From Vulgatibacter incomptus_A (lineage in GTDB: Bacteria; Myxococcota; Myxococcia; Myxococcales; Vulgatibacteraceae), in assembly GCA_040391605.1 (NCBI GenBank), contig JBEBXK010000012.1, positions 40,162-104,161 on the forward strand: a stretch of DNA of 64,000 nt. Reading direction: 5' to 3'. Position 1 is the stretch's first letter, and every line of letters starts with the position of its first letter. The notes beneath the pieces are model-generated. The model did not search any database. It was not told the DNA's origin and worked only from the letters and a program-made list of their open reading frames with translations. The translations under genes and the position numbers were made by a program. This document shows positions 26,201 through 34,200 of the stretch, one piece after another.

Positions 26201-27802
26201 CACCACCTTCCCCTTGGCCCGTCCCTTGGAGAGATCGAGGTCCGCGCGGATCCCCCGGAGGGTGGTGCCGGGGGTGACGATCTCTTCGATGGTCCCGACG
26301 AAGGTGGCGGTCGCCTTGGAGTCGAGGCCGGCGACGCTCCCGGCGGCGTCGATGGAGACGAAGTCGCCATCACCCCATGTGATGCGATCGGATCGCAGCG
26401 TCGCCCGGATCGACGGCGAGGCGAGGCGCCCCTCGATCCGACCCTCGGCGTGGAGGGCGCCGGCGAGATCGTCGATGGCGGGAGAGGCGAAGCCCGCCGC
26501 AGCGGCGAAGCGGGTGGTCGAGGCGAAGAGGCGCTGCAGGCTGGAGGCGTGGAGATCGAAGCGCAGGGAGGTGCGATCGTCTTCCACCCAGCCGGACGCG
26601 CCCAGCCTGCCGCCCGGGAGGACGGCGTCGAGGTGGTCCACGGCGATCCGCCCGTCCTGGAGAGAGCCTCGCATCGCCACAGGGCCCAGCTTCGTGGCGC
26701 CCGCCGTCGCGCGCAGGCCGCGCACCTCGGCGTCGATCGAGGCCAGGCCCGATCCGGAGGCCTCCAGGTCGGCGTCGAGGATCAGCCCGGGCAGCTCGAG
26801 ATCGAGGGTCGCCAGCCCGAGGGATCGAATGGCCGCGCTCAGCTTCCAGCTCCTCGACCAGATCTCGAGCTCCCCGCTCCCCTCGATCTCTCCGTCGCCC
26901 TGGCTGAGGCGGAGGTTCGAGCGCAGGCTGCCGTTCTCCAGAGAGGCACGCCCCATGACCTGAACGGACGCTCCCAAGCGCGAGCCGGGGACGAGGGCGG
27001 CGAGCTCGTCGGGGTGGAGGGTCAGCGCGATCTCGCCCAGCTCTGCCTGCGCGCTCTCGAGATCGCCCGTCCCCTCCAACGCCAGCGACGAGCCCCCCAC
27101 CTGCAGCCGAAGCGCCGCGAGCTCGAGAGCTCGGAAGCCGCCGCGAAGCGTCGCGTCCACCTCGAGGCTCGCCTCTTCGCGGAGCGGCTGGAGGAGCTGC
27201 GCCCTCAGCGTGCCAGCCAGCGCGCCGCCAGCCGGATCGAGGCTCGAGCGCAGCTCGAAGGCCAGGTCATCGGCGGCGAAGACGGCCTCGCCCCCCTTGG
27301 GCCTCGCCACCACCGCGATCTTTTCCCCCGCCAACCGCTCGACGATCAGCGAGAGGGTCGACGGTTCGTCGGAGCCCGGCTGGCGGGGCTGGAAGGCGCG
27401 CACCAACGAGAGATCTCCTGCCTCGCCCCACTCCAGCAGGAGCTTCGCACCCCGGAGCTGCACCTCGTCGATCGTCCACGGCTTCCGGCGGAAGGTGGCA
27501 GGATCGAGGGCGACCTCGATGGTCTCGGCGGCGAGGACGATCTCACCCTCGGGAGATTCGACCTCCACACCCCCGAGGCGGATCGATCCGACGCCGAGGG
27601 AGATCGAGCGCGCCCGGATCGTCCCCTGGATCGATCGGCTCACCCAGCCGGCGGCCTGCGATGCCATCCAGGCCTGGCCCGTCGGGCTCAGCACGATCAG
27701 GGCCAAAGCGACGAGCGGAAGCACGAACAAGCCGAAGGCCCAAGCCGCCGGGCCCAGCCAGCGCCCCATCCGGCGCTCGTGCTCGCGAGGAATCACCGTC
27801 AC
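23222..27802 (-). CDS. tamB: TamB/AsmA-like inner-membrane-anchored bridge protein
   Basis: A 1526-residue protein with an N-terminal anchor (GPAAWAFGLFVLPLVALALI, about 16-35), a very long series of beta-strands expected to form a hydrophobic groove across the periplasm, and a C-terminal DUF490/TamB domain (VGGTAQKFTADLRSTPAMSE, ILATGKP-like LLATGKPQL). It ends DLFWTRDW. The family works with TamA-type Omp85 proteins in outer-membrane biogenesis, including lipid transport. A low-complexity Gly/Arg/Ala/Asp segment at about 942-1034 interrupts the strands. GTG at 27802 is chosen because it overlaps the stop of a preceding micro-ORF (GTGA); an ATG further in (MGRWLGP) is possible. Confidence 0.9.
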   Translation of the reverse strand: MTVIPREHERRMGRWLGPAAWAFGLFVLPLVALALIVLSPTGQAWMASQAAGWVSRSIQGTIRARSISLGVGSIRLGGVEVESPEGEIVLAAETIEVALDPATFRRKPWTIDEVQLRGAKLLLEWGEAGDLSLVRAFQPRQPGSDEPSTLSLIVERLAGEKIAVVARPKGGEAVFAADDLAFELRSSLDPAGGALAGTLRAQLLQPLREEASLEVDATLRGGFRALELAALRLQVGGSSLALEGTGDLESAQAELGEIALTLHPDELAALVPGSRLGASVQVMGRASLENGSLRSNLRLSQGDGEIEGSGELEIWSRSWKLSAAIRSLGLATLDLELPGLILDADLEASGSGLASIDAEVRGLRATAGATKLGPVAMRGSLQDGRIAVDHLDAVLPGGRLGASGWVEDDRTSLRFDLHASSLQRLFASTTRFAAAAGFASPAIDDLAGALHAEGRIEGRLASPSIRATLRSDRITWGDGDFVSIDAAGSVAGLDSKATATFVGTIEEIVTPGTTLRGIRADLDLSKGRAKGKVVGESPFGGIHASLDAAVAAGFEWLRFDALELGWPGASWSLREPARTTLSPQLVIETMTLDGDEGSELVVSGRGRSGGAFDLEARAARIDLARLPPELVSKEVDLRGILAFDLRLARDDLTLEARVSEVDVEGLGRLAPVSASEGLRGKVDAELRLQGKLSSPTGTLLVRGHDLGGAGLEAVDLRALATFPGPITLDAISGPSTLHAEVDGLIDLGALLRDADRELERALSAPLIGRLDLDAFELRRLAGRFGLPADLEGEAALGLGLTGSIRRPRLQAETKLRALRLAGLTPIDATFAAEATDEALQARLTSTLGDRPFLDGEARLGGPIEALSEWKELSLFVDIRGERIRLSSIGGLWRSGGAATRTRRMGRAAVDLRIDGSFAAPVVSLDLHAVGVGRGLLQASEQALDEAGSSSAQRGVVDATDRSRASGGGGRGAPVDRGASGAGLVERDGAGEGLAVRRVDPDSAAGAFGRGATAGRGRLPEGDAGRREPRTGDVELKATYRNKRLSASAALTGAAGGGATLVAAWDLDLGVDAWAESLAGLARAPLDVSLESHGLDIGFVQVFSQDLRQVEGRLDAALQLRGEPAAPELDGFVALRQGRLSYTGMGDLRDIELELEVRGDRASLRRLELRSSGTLRASGEATRAGPGQPFHLDFDLVARRFGVVSNDLTRVYLDADARLEAELSRQALDGTLSILAATIELPNTPKKSVQELEAHPDFHVGSDPEPSDTVLVSAKGGAQGAHSPFELSLRIVNRKPIHVTGVDLAGDGNVDLRLGYGGEGPSLAGTIDATKGYVVVMSRRFELERGRVYYLGKEALADPRLDVVAIHESPHAKVTVTVGGTAQKFTADLRSTPAMSEAEIATLLATGKPQLKRGAGGVSEVSGAATALGAVVTSQLKRGIAAKLPVDVISFQAGEEGLDAGSLEAGSYVTDRIYVGYARNFGVVLETDRRNTNEVRVEYELLRRWTLEVTYGDRGAGGADLFWTRDW

Positions 27803-27888
27803 GACGCCCCCCCTACCACGGGGGCGAGGACGGCCCGGCCGAATGCCCAAATGACGGGGCCAAGGCGGCGCTCGCTAGAGGTGGCCAT
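27799..27888 (-). CDS. Micro-ORF 2 between tamA and tamB (29 residues)
   Basis: ATG at 27888 overlaps the stop of the preceding micro-ORF (TGATG), and its own TGA overlaps the tamB GTG (GTGA). The peptide, MATSSERRLGPVIWAFG followed by RAVLAPVVGGAS, strongly resembles the tamB start (ERRMGRWLGPAAWAFG). It looks like a duplicated, truncated copy of the tamB membrane anchor, kept in a gap-free coupled chain. It is either a real coupling peptide or a decaying duplication. No ribosome site stronger than the overlaps was seen. Confidence 0.45.
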   Translation of the reverse strand: MATSSERRLGPVIWAFGRAVLAPVVGGAS

Positions 27889-27983
27889 CAGGACGCCTCC
27901 CCTACCACGAAGGCGAGCACGAACAAGGCAGGTGGCCAGGCCGCGGATCTCAGCCGGTGTTCAGGCGCATGAGAGGCCGGCAT
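27888..27983 (-). CDS. Micro-ORF 1 between tamA and tamB (31 residues)
   Basis: ATG at 27983 overlaps the tamA stop (TGATG); its TGA overlaps the next ATG. The peptide starts MPASHAPEHRLRSAAWPP and ends ALFVLAFVVGEAS. Its AAW-LFVL segment resembles the tamB anchor, and its last codons resemble the tamA end (FAIGEAF). A related DNA block (CCCTACCACG-GGCGAG on the plus strand) recurs in micro-ORF 2. It is probably a duplication product retained in frame with coupling; whether it is translated is unknown. Confidence 0.45.
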   Translation of the reverse strand: MPASHAPEHRLRSAAWPPALFVLAFVVGEAS

Positions 27984-30076
27984 CAGAACGCCTCTCCTAT
28001 GGCGAAGTGCAAGGCGAAGGGGGCCTCGGGGACGTCGATGGCGGTGAGGGTCTCGTCGGCTCCGACCAGCTTGGGCAGGACGGTGATCACGCGGTAGCCG
28101 GCGTCGAGGCGGACCGGCCCGAAGGGCGTCTTGTAGCGCAGGCCGAGGCCGACGGCGACGTTGGGCCGGAGGAGCTCGTCGAGATCCCGCCCGTGGGAGA
28201 CGTTGCCGGCGTCGACGAAGACGCCGAGGCCCAGATCGCCCACCAGCGGGATCCGCAGCTCCGCGGAGGCGTCGAGCATCGAGTCGCCGCCGACGGGGAC
28301 GGTGTCGGAGGTCCGCAGGTCCCGGACCTGGCCCCCCTCCACCACCTTGCCATCGGCGCCGAGCGTCCGCCCTTCGCGGAGCTTCTGGGGCGCCAGGCGC
28401 CTCGTGCCGAAGGCACGCATGCCGCTGCCGCCACCGGCGTAGAAGCGGACCATGATCGGCGAGACCTCGCCCTCCGCCGGGTAGAGCATGCCTCCCTTCA
28501 GCTTGAGCGCCAGCACCAGATCCCGCGGCAGCGGGAGAAAGTAGCGCAGCTCGCCGAGCATCCCCTGGTATTGCGCGCGGCCCTGGAGCACGCCGCCTCC
28601 CTGCTGCAACGCGATCGAGGCGTACCAGCCCGAGGTGGTGTCCACCGGGCTGTTGCGGCGATCCCAGGCGAGTCGCTCTTCGACGAAGGAGAGGACGCAG
28701 TCGCCCCTCTCGTCCACGCAGGAATACGACCCGTCCCCGCCGCTGGACTCGGTGAAGGGCCGCAGGGAGAAATATCGAAGGTTATAGCTCGGCGTGAACA
28801 CCAGGCTGCGGTGGAGGCGGATGGGGAAGCCGATGCGACCGCCCACCGAGTCGAAGCGGTAGGCCTCGTCCAGGCCGTGCTCGTACTCGAGGCGCAGGGT
28901 GCCATCCACCCGGCGGAGCAGCTCCGGCTGGAGGAAGTCCATGGCGGAGGATCCCACCACCCCTCGCTCGGCGGGCTCGAGCTCGAAGACGTTCTCGCCG
29001 ACGTAGGCGTAGCCCAGCCGATTCTCGAAGTGGAACGTGCGCAGGCCGCCGGCGAAGTTCCGATGGGTGTAGGCGCCGATGACACGACCCTCCACCCGCT
29101 GCCTGTCGAGGCCGGCGCCGCCGCCGAGGCGCACGGTCTGAAACGGCGCCTCCCGCACCGCCACCACCAGCGGCAAGGTGTTGGCTTCCGCGTCGGCAGG
29201 GCCGCGGCTCACCCGCACCCCGCCGAAGACGCCCAGATCGAAGAGGCTGGACTGCGCCTCGGCGAGGCGCCCATCGTTGAAAGGCGCCCCCTCGGGGATC
29301 ACCTCCCGCACCTTCCGGAGGATGGTCGCGCGGGGCACCTGATTGGCGCCGGCGATCACCACCCGGCCGAAGCGCAGATGCGGACCCGGCTGCGCGTCGA
29401 GCCGCACGTCGGCGGCGCGGGCATCGGGGTCGATGGAGACGCTTCCTTCGACCTTGGCGTCCGCGTAGCCTGCATCGCGCAGCCGCTGCTCCAGCTCCAC
29501 CTTCGCGGCGTCGTAATCGGCTTCACGGATGCGGGCCCCCACCTGCAGAGGGAGGCTTCTCTCGAGGATCGCCCGGCGCCTCGCCTCGGGGAGCTCGTCC
29601 AGACCCTGGATGTCGAGGTCGCGGATCGAGGTAGGCGGCCCCTCCTCCACGATGAAGGTCACCCGGGCCACCTTGCCGCTGCGCGCCACCTTCGAGCGGA
29701 CCGCGGCCTCGTAGAATCCCTCCGCCTGGTAGAAGCGGACGAGGCGCCTCCGATCGCCGATCAGGGTCCCGGCGTCGAAGTACTGCCGGTCGGCCCAGGG
29801 CCAGATCGGATCTTCCACCAAGGCCAGCCGCTCCTCGATCGCGCCGGATGAGAGCGAGGCGTTCCCCTCGAAGGTCAGCGAGCCCATCAGCTCCCGATCC
29901 CGATCGACGTGGGCACAGGAGGACGCCGCGAGGAGCAGGAGGACCAGGGCCGCCCAAGCCAGGAGGTCTCGCGGCGAGGGCCAGGATCTCGCTGGGGCCG
30001 TGTACGAGAAGGCTGGGCCCGAACGTTCCGTCACCAAAGGAGTCGTACCACGTCGTCGGGATCGGCGTGAGCACAC
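27983..30076 (-). CDS. tamA: TamA-like Omp85 outer-membrane protein
   Basis: A 697-residue Omp85-family protein: hydrophobic export signal ending AASSC (a possible lipobox), about three POTRA domains (about 65-320; for example LTFEGNASLSSGAIEERL, IRDLDIQGLDELPEARRRAIL, RFGRVVIAGANQVPRATILRKV), then a 16-strand barrel whose VRFYAGGGSGMRAFGTRRLAP holds the family's conserved RGF/Y-like loop segment. It ends HFAIGEAF with a terminal Phe. Adjacency to tamB argues for TamA rather than BamA. The start is uncertain: GTG at 30076 lies 15 bp after sprT's stop, and GTG at 30034 is an alternative; neither has a good ribosome site. Confidence 0.87.
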   Translation of the reverse strand: MCSRRSRRRGTTPLVTERSGPAFSYTAPARSWPSPRDLLAWAALVLLLLAASSCAHVDRDRELMGSLTFEGNASLSSGAIEERLALVEDPIWPWADRQYFDAGTLIGDRRRLVRFYQAEGFYEAAVRSKVARSGKVARVTFIVEEGPPTSIRDLDIQGLDELPEARRRAILERSLPLQVGARIREADYDAAKVELEQRLRDAGYADAKVEGSVSIDPDARAADVRLDAQPGPHLRFGRVVIAGANQVPRATILRKVREVIPEGAPFNDGRLAEAQSSLFDLGVFGGVRVSRGPADAEANTLPLVVAVREAPFQTVRLGGGAGLDRQRVEGRVIGAYTHRNFAGGLRTFHFENRLGYAYVGENVFELEPAERGVVGSSAMDFLQPELLRRVDGTLRLEYEHGLDEAYRFDSVGGRIGFPIRLHRSLVFTPSYNLRYFSLRPFTESSGGDGSYSCVDERGDCVLSFVEERLAWDRRNSPVDTTSGWYASIALQQGGGVLQGRAQYQGMLGELRYFLPLPRDLVLALKLKGGMLYPAEGEVSPIMVRFYAGGGSGMRAFGTRRLAPQKLREGRTLGADGKVVEGGQVRDLRTSDTVPVGGDSMLDASAELRIPLVGDLGLGVFVDAGNVSHGRDLDELLRPNVAVGLGLRYKTPFGPVRLDAGYRVITVLPKLVGADETLTAIDVPEAPFALHFAIGEAF

Positions 30077-30091
30077 CCCGAGGAGCGACGT

Positions 30092-30958
30092 TCAGGCGAG
30101 GAGGTCGTCGGGATCGAAGGCGCGGCGGCGGGAGCGGCCGCCGAGGAGCAGCGCGAGATGGGCCCGCTCCCAGGCGATGGCGCGCTCGTAGTCGGGGTAG
30201 GCCCGCTCACAGGCGCGGAACTCCGCCGAATGCGAGATGCGGCGGCCGCCGACGAGCCTGGGCGGGATCGCCTGATGCAGCATCTCGTGGAAGATCACGA
30301 AGCGGACGAAGTAGGCCGGGATCTCCTCGCGATCGAGGGCGGGGTGGATCCGGATCACCCGGGCGTCGTGGAAGTAGGTGCCCATCTTGATCGACCGCCG
30401 CCGGCCCTCGGGCGCCTCGCGGCCCCAGCCGATCCGGGCGTCGATGCTGCCCTGGAAGAAGCGGGTGTTGAGGGCGTCGTACATCGCCTGGAGATCGTGG
30501 ATCCTGCCGAAGGGATCCAGCCCCTGGGCCTGGCGCGCCGCCCGGGCCCGGCGGACGCGGGCCTCGTTCTGCTGCACGTAGGCGTCGATCACCTCCCCCG
30601 CCCCGCGGCGGCCCTTGGCGGCGTAGTCGGCCAGGGCGCGGACCACGTCCGGCGGCGCGTCGAGGAACATGCGATGGACGCGGTAGGAGACCACGCTCCG
30701 TTGGCGCCGGAAGGAGAGCATCGTCGAGGTGTTGTCGGTGACGGTGAGGCGGACCTGCTCGTCCAGGAGCTTCGCGAGCTTCTCCGCCAGGGCGGAGGCA
30801 CGTTCGAGGGCGAGGGATCGAGTGGAGCGCCTGGTCGCTTCCACGGGAGCGACATCTGCGATGGAGCGCGCCGCTCCCGTCTCCTTCGGCGCGGCCGTGC
30901 GGCGGGACGAGGGGCGGGCGAGCGGCAGCGGAAGCTGTCGAACGTTCCGAGGTGCCAT
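30092..30958 (-). CDS. SprT-like zinc metallopeptidase-fold protein
   Basis: A 288-residue protein with HEMLH (H224, E225, H228) in VRFVIFHEMLHQA, and LQAMYDALNTRFFQG, the SprT-family opening of the catalytic domain. RSIKMGTYFHDARVIRIHPALD follows the pattern of family members. A third zinc ligand is probably the His in ISHSAEFRACE. The N-terminal 145 residues are charged helical and unassigned. Cytoplasmic; SprT/Spartan relatives act on DNA-protein crosslinks, but bacterial roles are poorly known. The ATG at 30958 begins MAPRNVRQLPLPL. It is the first gene of an apparent sprT-tamA-tamB transcript. Confidence 0.8.
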   Translation of the reverse strand: MAPRNVRQLPLPLARPSSRRTAAPKETGAARSIADVAPVEATRRSTRSLALERASALAEKLAKLLDEQVRLTVTDNTSTMLSFRRQRSVVSYRVHRMFLDAPPDVVRALADYAAKGRRGAGEVIDAYVQQNEARVRRARAARQAQGLDPFGRIHDLQAMYDALNTRFFQGSIDARIGWGREAPEGRRRSIKMGTYFHDARVIRIHPALDREEIPAYFVRFVIFHEMLHQAIPPRLVGGRRISHSAEFRACERAYPDYERAIAWERAHLALLLGGRSRRRAFDPDDLLA

Positions 30959-31044
30959 GGGCTGGCGGGAATACTAGCGAAGTTGGGGCTGCGGACTCAA
31001 GCGGCCTGGGATGACCGGAGAAAGCCCTGTGAATTCACATAGAT

Positions 31045-31086
31045 AAAAAGCACGCCGCCGACGCGGAGGCGATCGTCGTCGGCGGC
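31045..31086 (-). terminator. Rho-independent terminator of the zinc-protease lipoprotein gene
   Basis: Read on the minus strand: a perfect 10-bp stem (GCCGCCGACG / CGTCGGCGGC, plus coordinates 31054-31063 and 31077-31086) with a 13-base loop, then GTGC and TTTTTAT. It is the clearest classical terminator in the window, about 140 bases after the stop of the large protease gene. Confidence 0.8.
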
Positions 31087-31116
31087 GGGGTCCATCCAGG
31101 TCCGGGCCGCGGCCCC

Positions 31117-31200
31117 CTACCGAGAGGATCGCCGCAGGCGGCGGGGGGCCCGGCGCCGCGCCGCCCGCACCGAGGGGATCGGCGCAGGCGGCGGGGCCTG
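31117..31200. repeat. Short imperfect direct repeat downstream of the protease gene
   Basis: ACCGAGAGGATCGCCGCAGG and ACCGAGGGGATCGGCGCAGG, each followed by CGGCGGGG, recur about 51 bp apart in the gap between the protease stop and its terminator. It looks like a local duplication. Confidence 0.4.
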
Positions 31201-31226
31201 TCTCGGTCCAGGCCGCGGCGATCGGA

Positions 31227-34200
31227 TCAGTAGACGCCGAACTCGAAGAGACGGCCATAGTTTCGGACGACGTCCAGGAAGGAGATCTTGTCGACGAGGC
31301 GCCGATAGCTCTCCTCCTCGAGCGCCTTCGCGTCGGCGTAGCCCGGATCCTCCGGCCCGATGGCGTCGAGGGCCGCCCGGGCCGGAGCCCAACGCTGGTC
31401 GCGGAAGTCCCTGGCGTCCTTCACCATCCGGTAGCCGAAGCTATGTCCGTCCGGGGTGGCCGCCGCCCGATAGGTGTAGTGGCTCCCCGGATCCGTGACC
31501 TCGACGTAGACCTCCGGATCGCTCTCGTCGACGGCGCTCAGATCCCAATCGTCGTTCGATCCCTTCAGCGCGATCTTGAAGTACTTGCCGAAGTCCATGG
31601 TGCTGTCGAGGGGCGAGGTCAGCAGGGCCATCCCGAAGAGCACGCCGGCGTCGCGGAGGTAGTAGCTGTTGGGGCTGAAGAGGGGCGCGCCCACCTCCGC
31701 GCCGCCGGCGCTGCCGCCCCAGCTCATCGGATCCACCAGGAGCTTCGGCACATAGACCATCTTCCCATCCCGCTCGACCGCCCGCCCGGAGAACTCCTTG
31801 TTGTCGTCCATGATGATCCCGCCGATGAGCTCGAGCATCTCGGAGTGGAAGAGGCGGAAGTAGTTGATGCTCGAAGTGGAGGCGTCGATCTCGGTGACCC
31901 GGTAGAAGTCACCCTGGGGCTGCATCAACGCCTGGAGCGCGTAGACCTTCTCGTAATACGAGGGCGCGTCGGACCAGCCGTAGTGGTAGCCGTCGGTGAA
32001 GTGGCCCCAGAAGCTCCGTCCCGTGCCGATGGGCACCGTCACCGCCCCCGGGGTGGTGGCGTCGCAGCGGCGGAAGAACTCGGCGGGATAGTAGACGCCG
32101 CTGCTCGCATCCCTGCAGTGGTTGCCCGGCTCCGGCGTCTGCAGGATCTCCGCGAGCATGTTCAGGCCGAGGACCCCCGCCAGCCCTAGATCCTTCGTCA
32201 CCGGCTGGGTCGGATAATAGTAGTCGTAGAGGTAGTAGTAGGTGAAGGCGTCGGTGAAGTGGACGAAGGTCCGGTTCATCATCCGGTTGTAATAGCTGGC
32301 AGGGCTCCAATTGAAGCGATCCCGCTTGAAGGCGTGGAAGTAATAGTAGGTCCGGAACTGATCGATGGCGCTCTGGACCACCTCGCTCTGGTTCGCCCCC
32401 TCGTCCCAGAGCTTGCAGCCGAGGCGGAAGGAGGCGAATTCGTCGGAGCAGAACTTATATGGCACCTCTCGTGAGAGCAGGGGCAGCTCACAGTTCTCCA
32501 CGCAGACAAGGCTGCCGCCGGCTTGGCTGAATTTGGGCAGGTGGGACTCGTTGTAGAGGAGGTCCTTCGCCCGCTGGGCCGTGAGCTCCGCGTAGGGCAC
32601 CAGCTTGCGCCGATCGATCCCCTCGGGCCCACCGAAGTTCTCCGGGATCGTCTTGTAGTCGTTCATCGAGAGGAAGTAGCTCAACGGCAGGATCGGCAGG
32701 GTCGCCTCGTCGTCGAAGACCTCGACCAGGCCACCGTAGCCGAAGGCGATCGCCGCTTTGTCGTAGCGGCCCAAGCCCATGAAGTCCGAGTTGAACTTCG
32801 CGCCGTAGTCCATGATCGACGCCTGCTTGAGCTCCGAGCCGCGCAGACACTCGAGGGTGGTGGGCTCGGGGAGGCCCCAGGCCTCGGCCTTCTCCACGCA
32901 GCGATCGAGGCGAGCGATCTCCTCCTCGTCGAGGGTGGCGCTGGAGCGGGCCGCCGCCGGCGACGTGGGGAGGGTCTGGTACTTCCAGAACTCGGGGAAG
33001 TAGTTGAGGGCGTCGCCGCTGGCGCTGAAGTTATGCCGCAGGCCCAGGGTGTGGCCGATCTCATGGAGCATCACGCCCACGAAGATCTTGGCGCGGAGAT
33101 CGCGGTAGATCTCGTCCCGGCTCATCGCCTTCTTGTCGGCGTCGTACTCCAGCGCCAGGCCGATCACCGAGCTGTCCACGAAGCCGGCCATGAGCATGCA
33201 GTGGTTGGCAGAGAGGTAGCGGGTGCGCTCCTCCCGCCGCTTGCGCTCCGCGGGCGAGAAGAGGGTGGCGGGCGAGACCTGATCCAGGATCTCCTCGGTG
33301 ATCGGATCGCCGGGCCTCCATCCCTTCGCGAAGATCGAGAGGGTCATCTCGTCGGCGAAGTGCTCGCGCTCCAGGCTCGTCCCCCGCAGCCGCTGCAGGC
33401 GGGAGTCGAAGTGACCTGCGGGGAGCTTGGGGAAGCGACCGCCCGGCATCGAGTCGAAGGCCGAGAGCCGCCGGCTCATCTCGCCGAAGAAGGCGTCGGG
33501 GATCTCCTCATGCGACGCGTGCCCCTTTCGCTTCAGGCTGTCGAGGACCGCGCCACGGATGGAGGAGCCGTCGATGAGGTAGTCGAGCTCCAGGCGCCCC
33601 GCCATCAGCTCCACGATGTCGGTGGCGAAGGCGGCATAGGTGTCGACGCCCGCGCCGTAGACGTAGGCGGTGCCGCTGATCATCTCGCCGGTCTCGGGGT
33701 CGGCGTAGGAGGGTCCGAAGCCCAGCGGCCCCGCCCCCTGGGGCCTGTCGACCCAATAGACGAAGGAGTAGCGCAGATCACCGTTCTTGGCCCAGGTGAA
33801 GGTCGAAGGGCCGAGGTTGTATTCGAGGGCGGCACAGAGCCGCTCCTGGTTGGAGAAGTCTACGTTGTCGACGCCGCCGATGAGCCGATCCGCGATGGCG
33901 CGGGCCTTGGCGTTGCCGGCGACGAACTCCCGCAGCTTCGAGGGAGAGCAGCGGTTCTGGTGGATCACGAAGACGTCGCCCACCTCCTCCATCGCCTTGC
34001 CCTGGAGGGCCGCGACGGTTCGCTGAAAGGCCTCATTCCATTGGCGCTGGATCTCCGCGGCGGCGGGGTAGAGGTCCTCGGGGAAGTCGGCGTTGAGGGT
34101 GTAGTCGATGGTCCGGACCTCGCGGTCGCCGTAAGGGATCGCCCGCCCCTCTTCGTCGTAGGAGCTCTTCCAGAGGTTCCAGCGGTTCGCGAAGTTGAGC

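Noticed and set aside
26174..29851. Very long open frame on the plus strand across tamA/tamB (over 1200 codons)
   Set aside because: It is antisense to well-supported genes and reflects GC-rich codon bias. The translation is Arg/Gly/His/Glu-rich without any family pattern.
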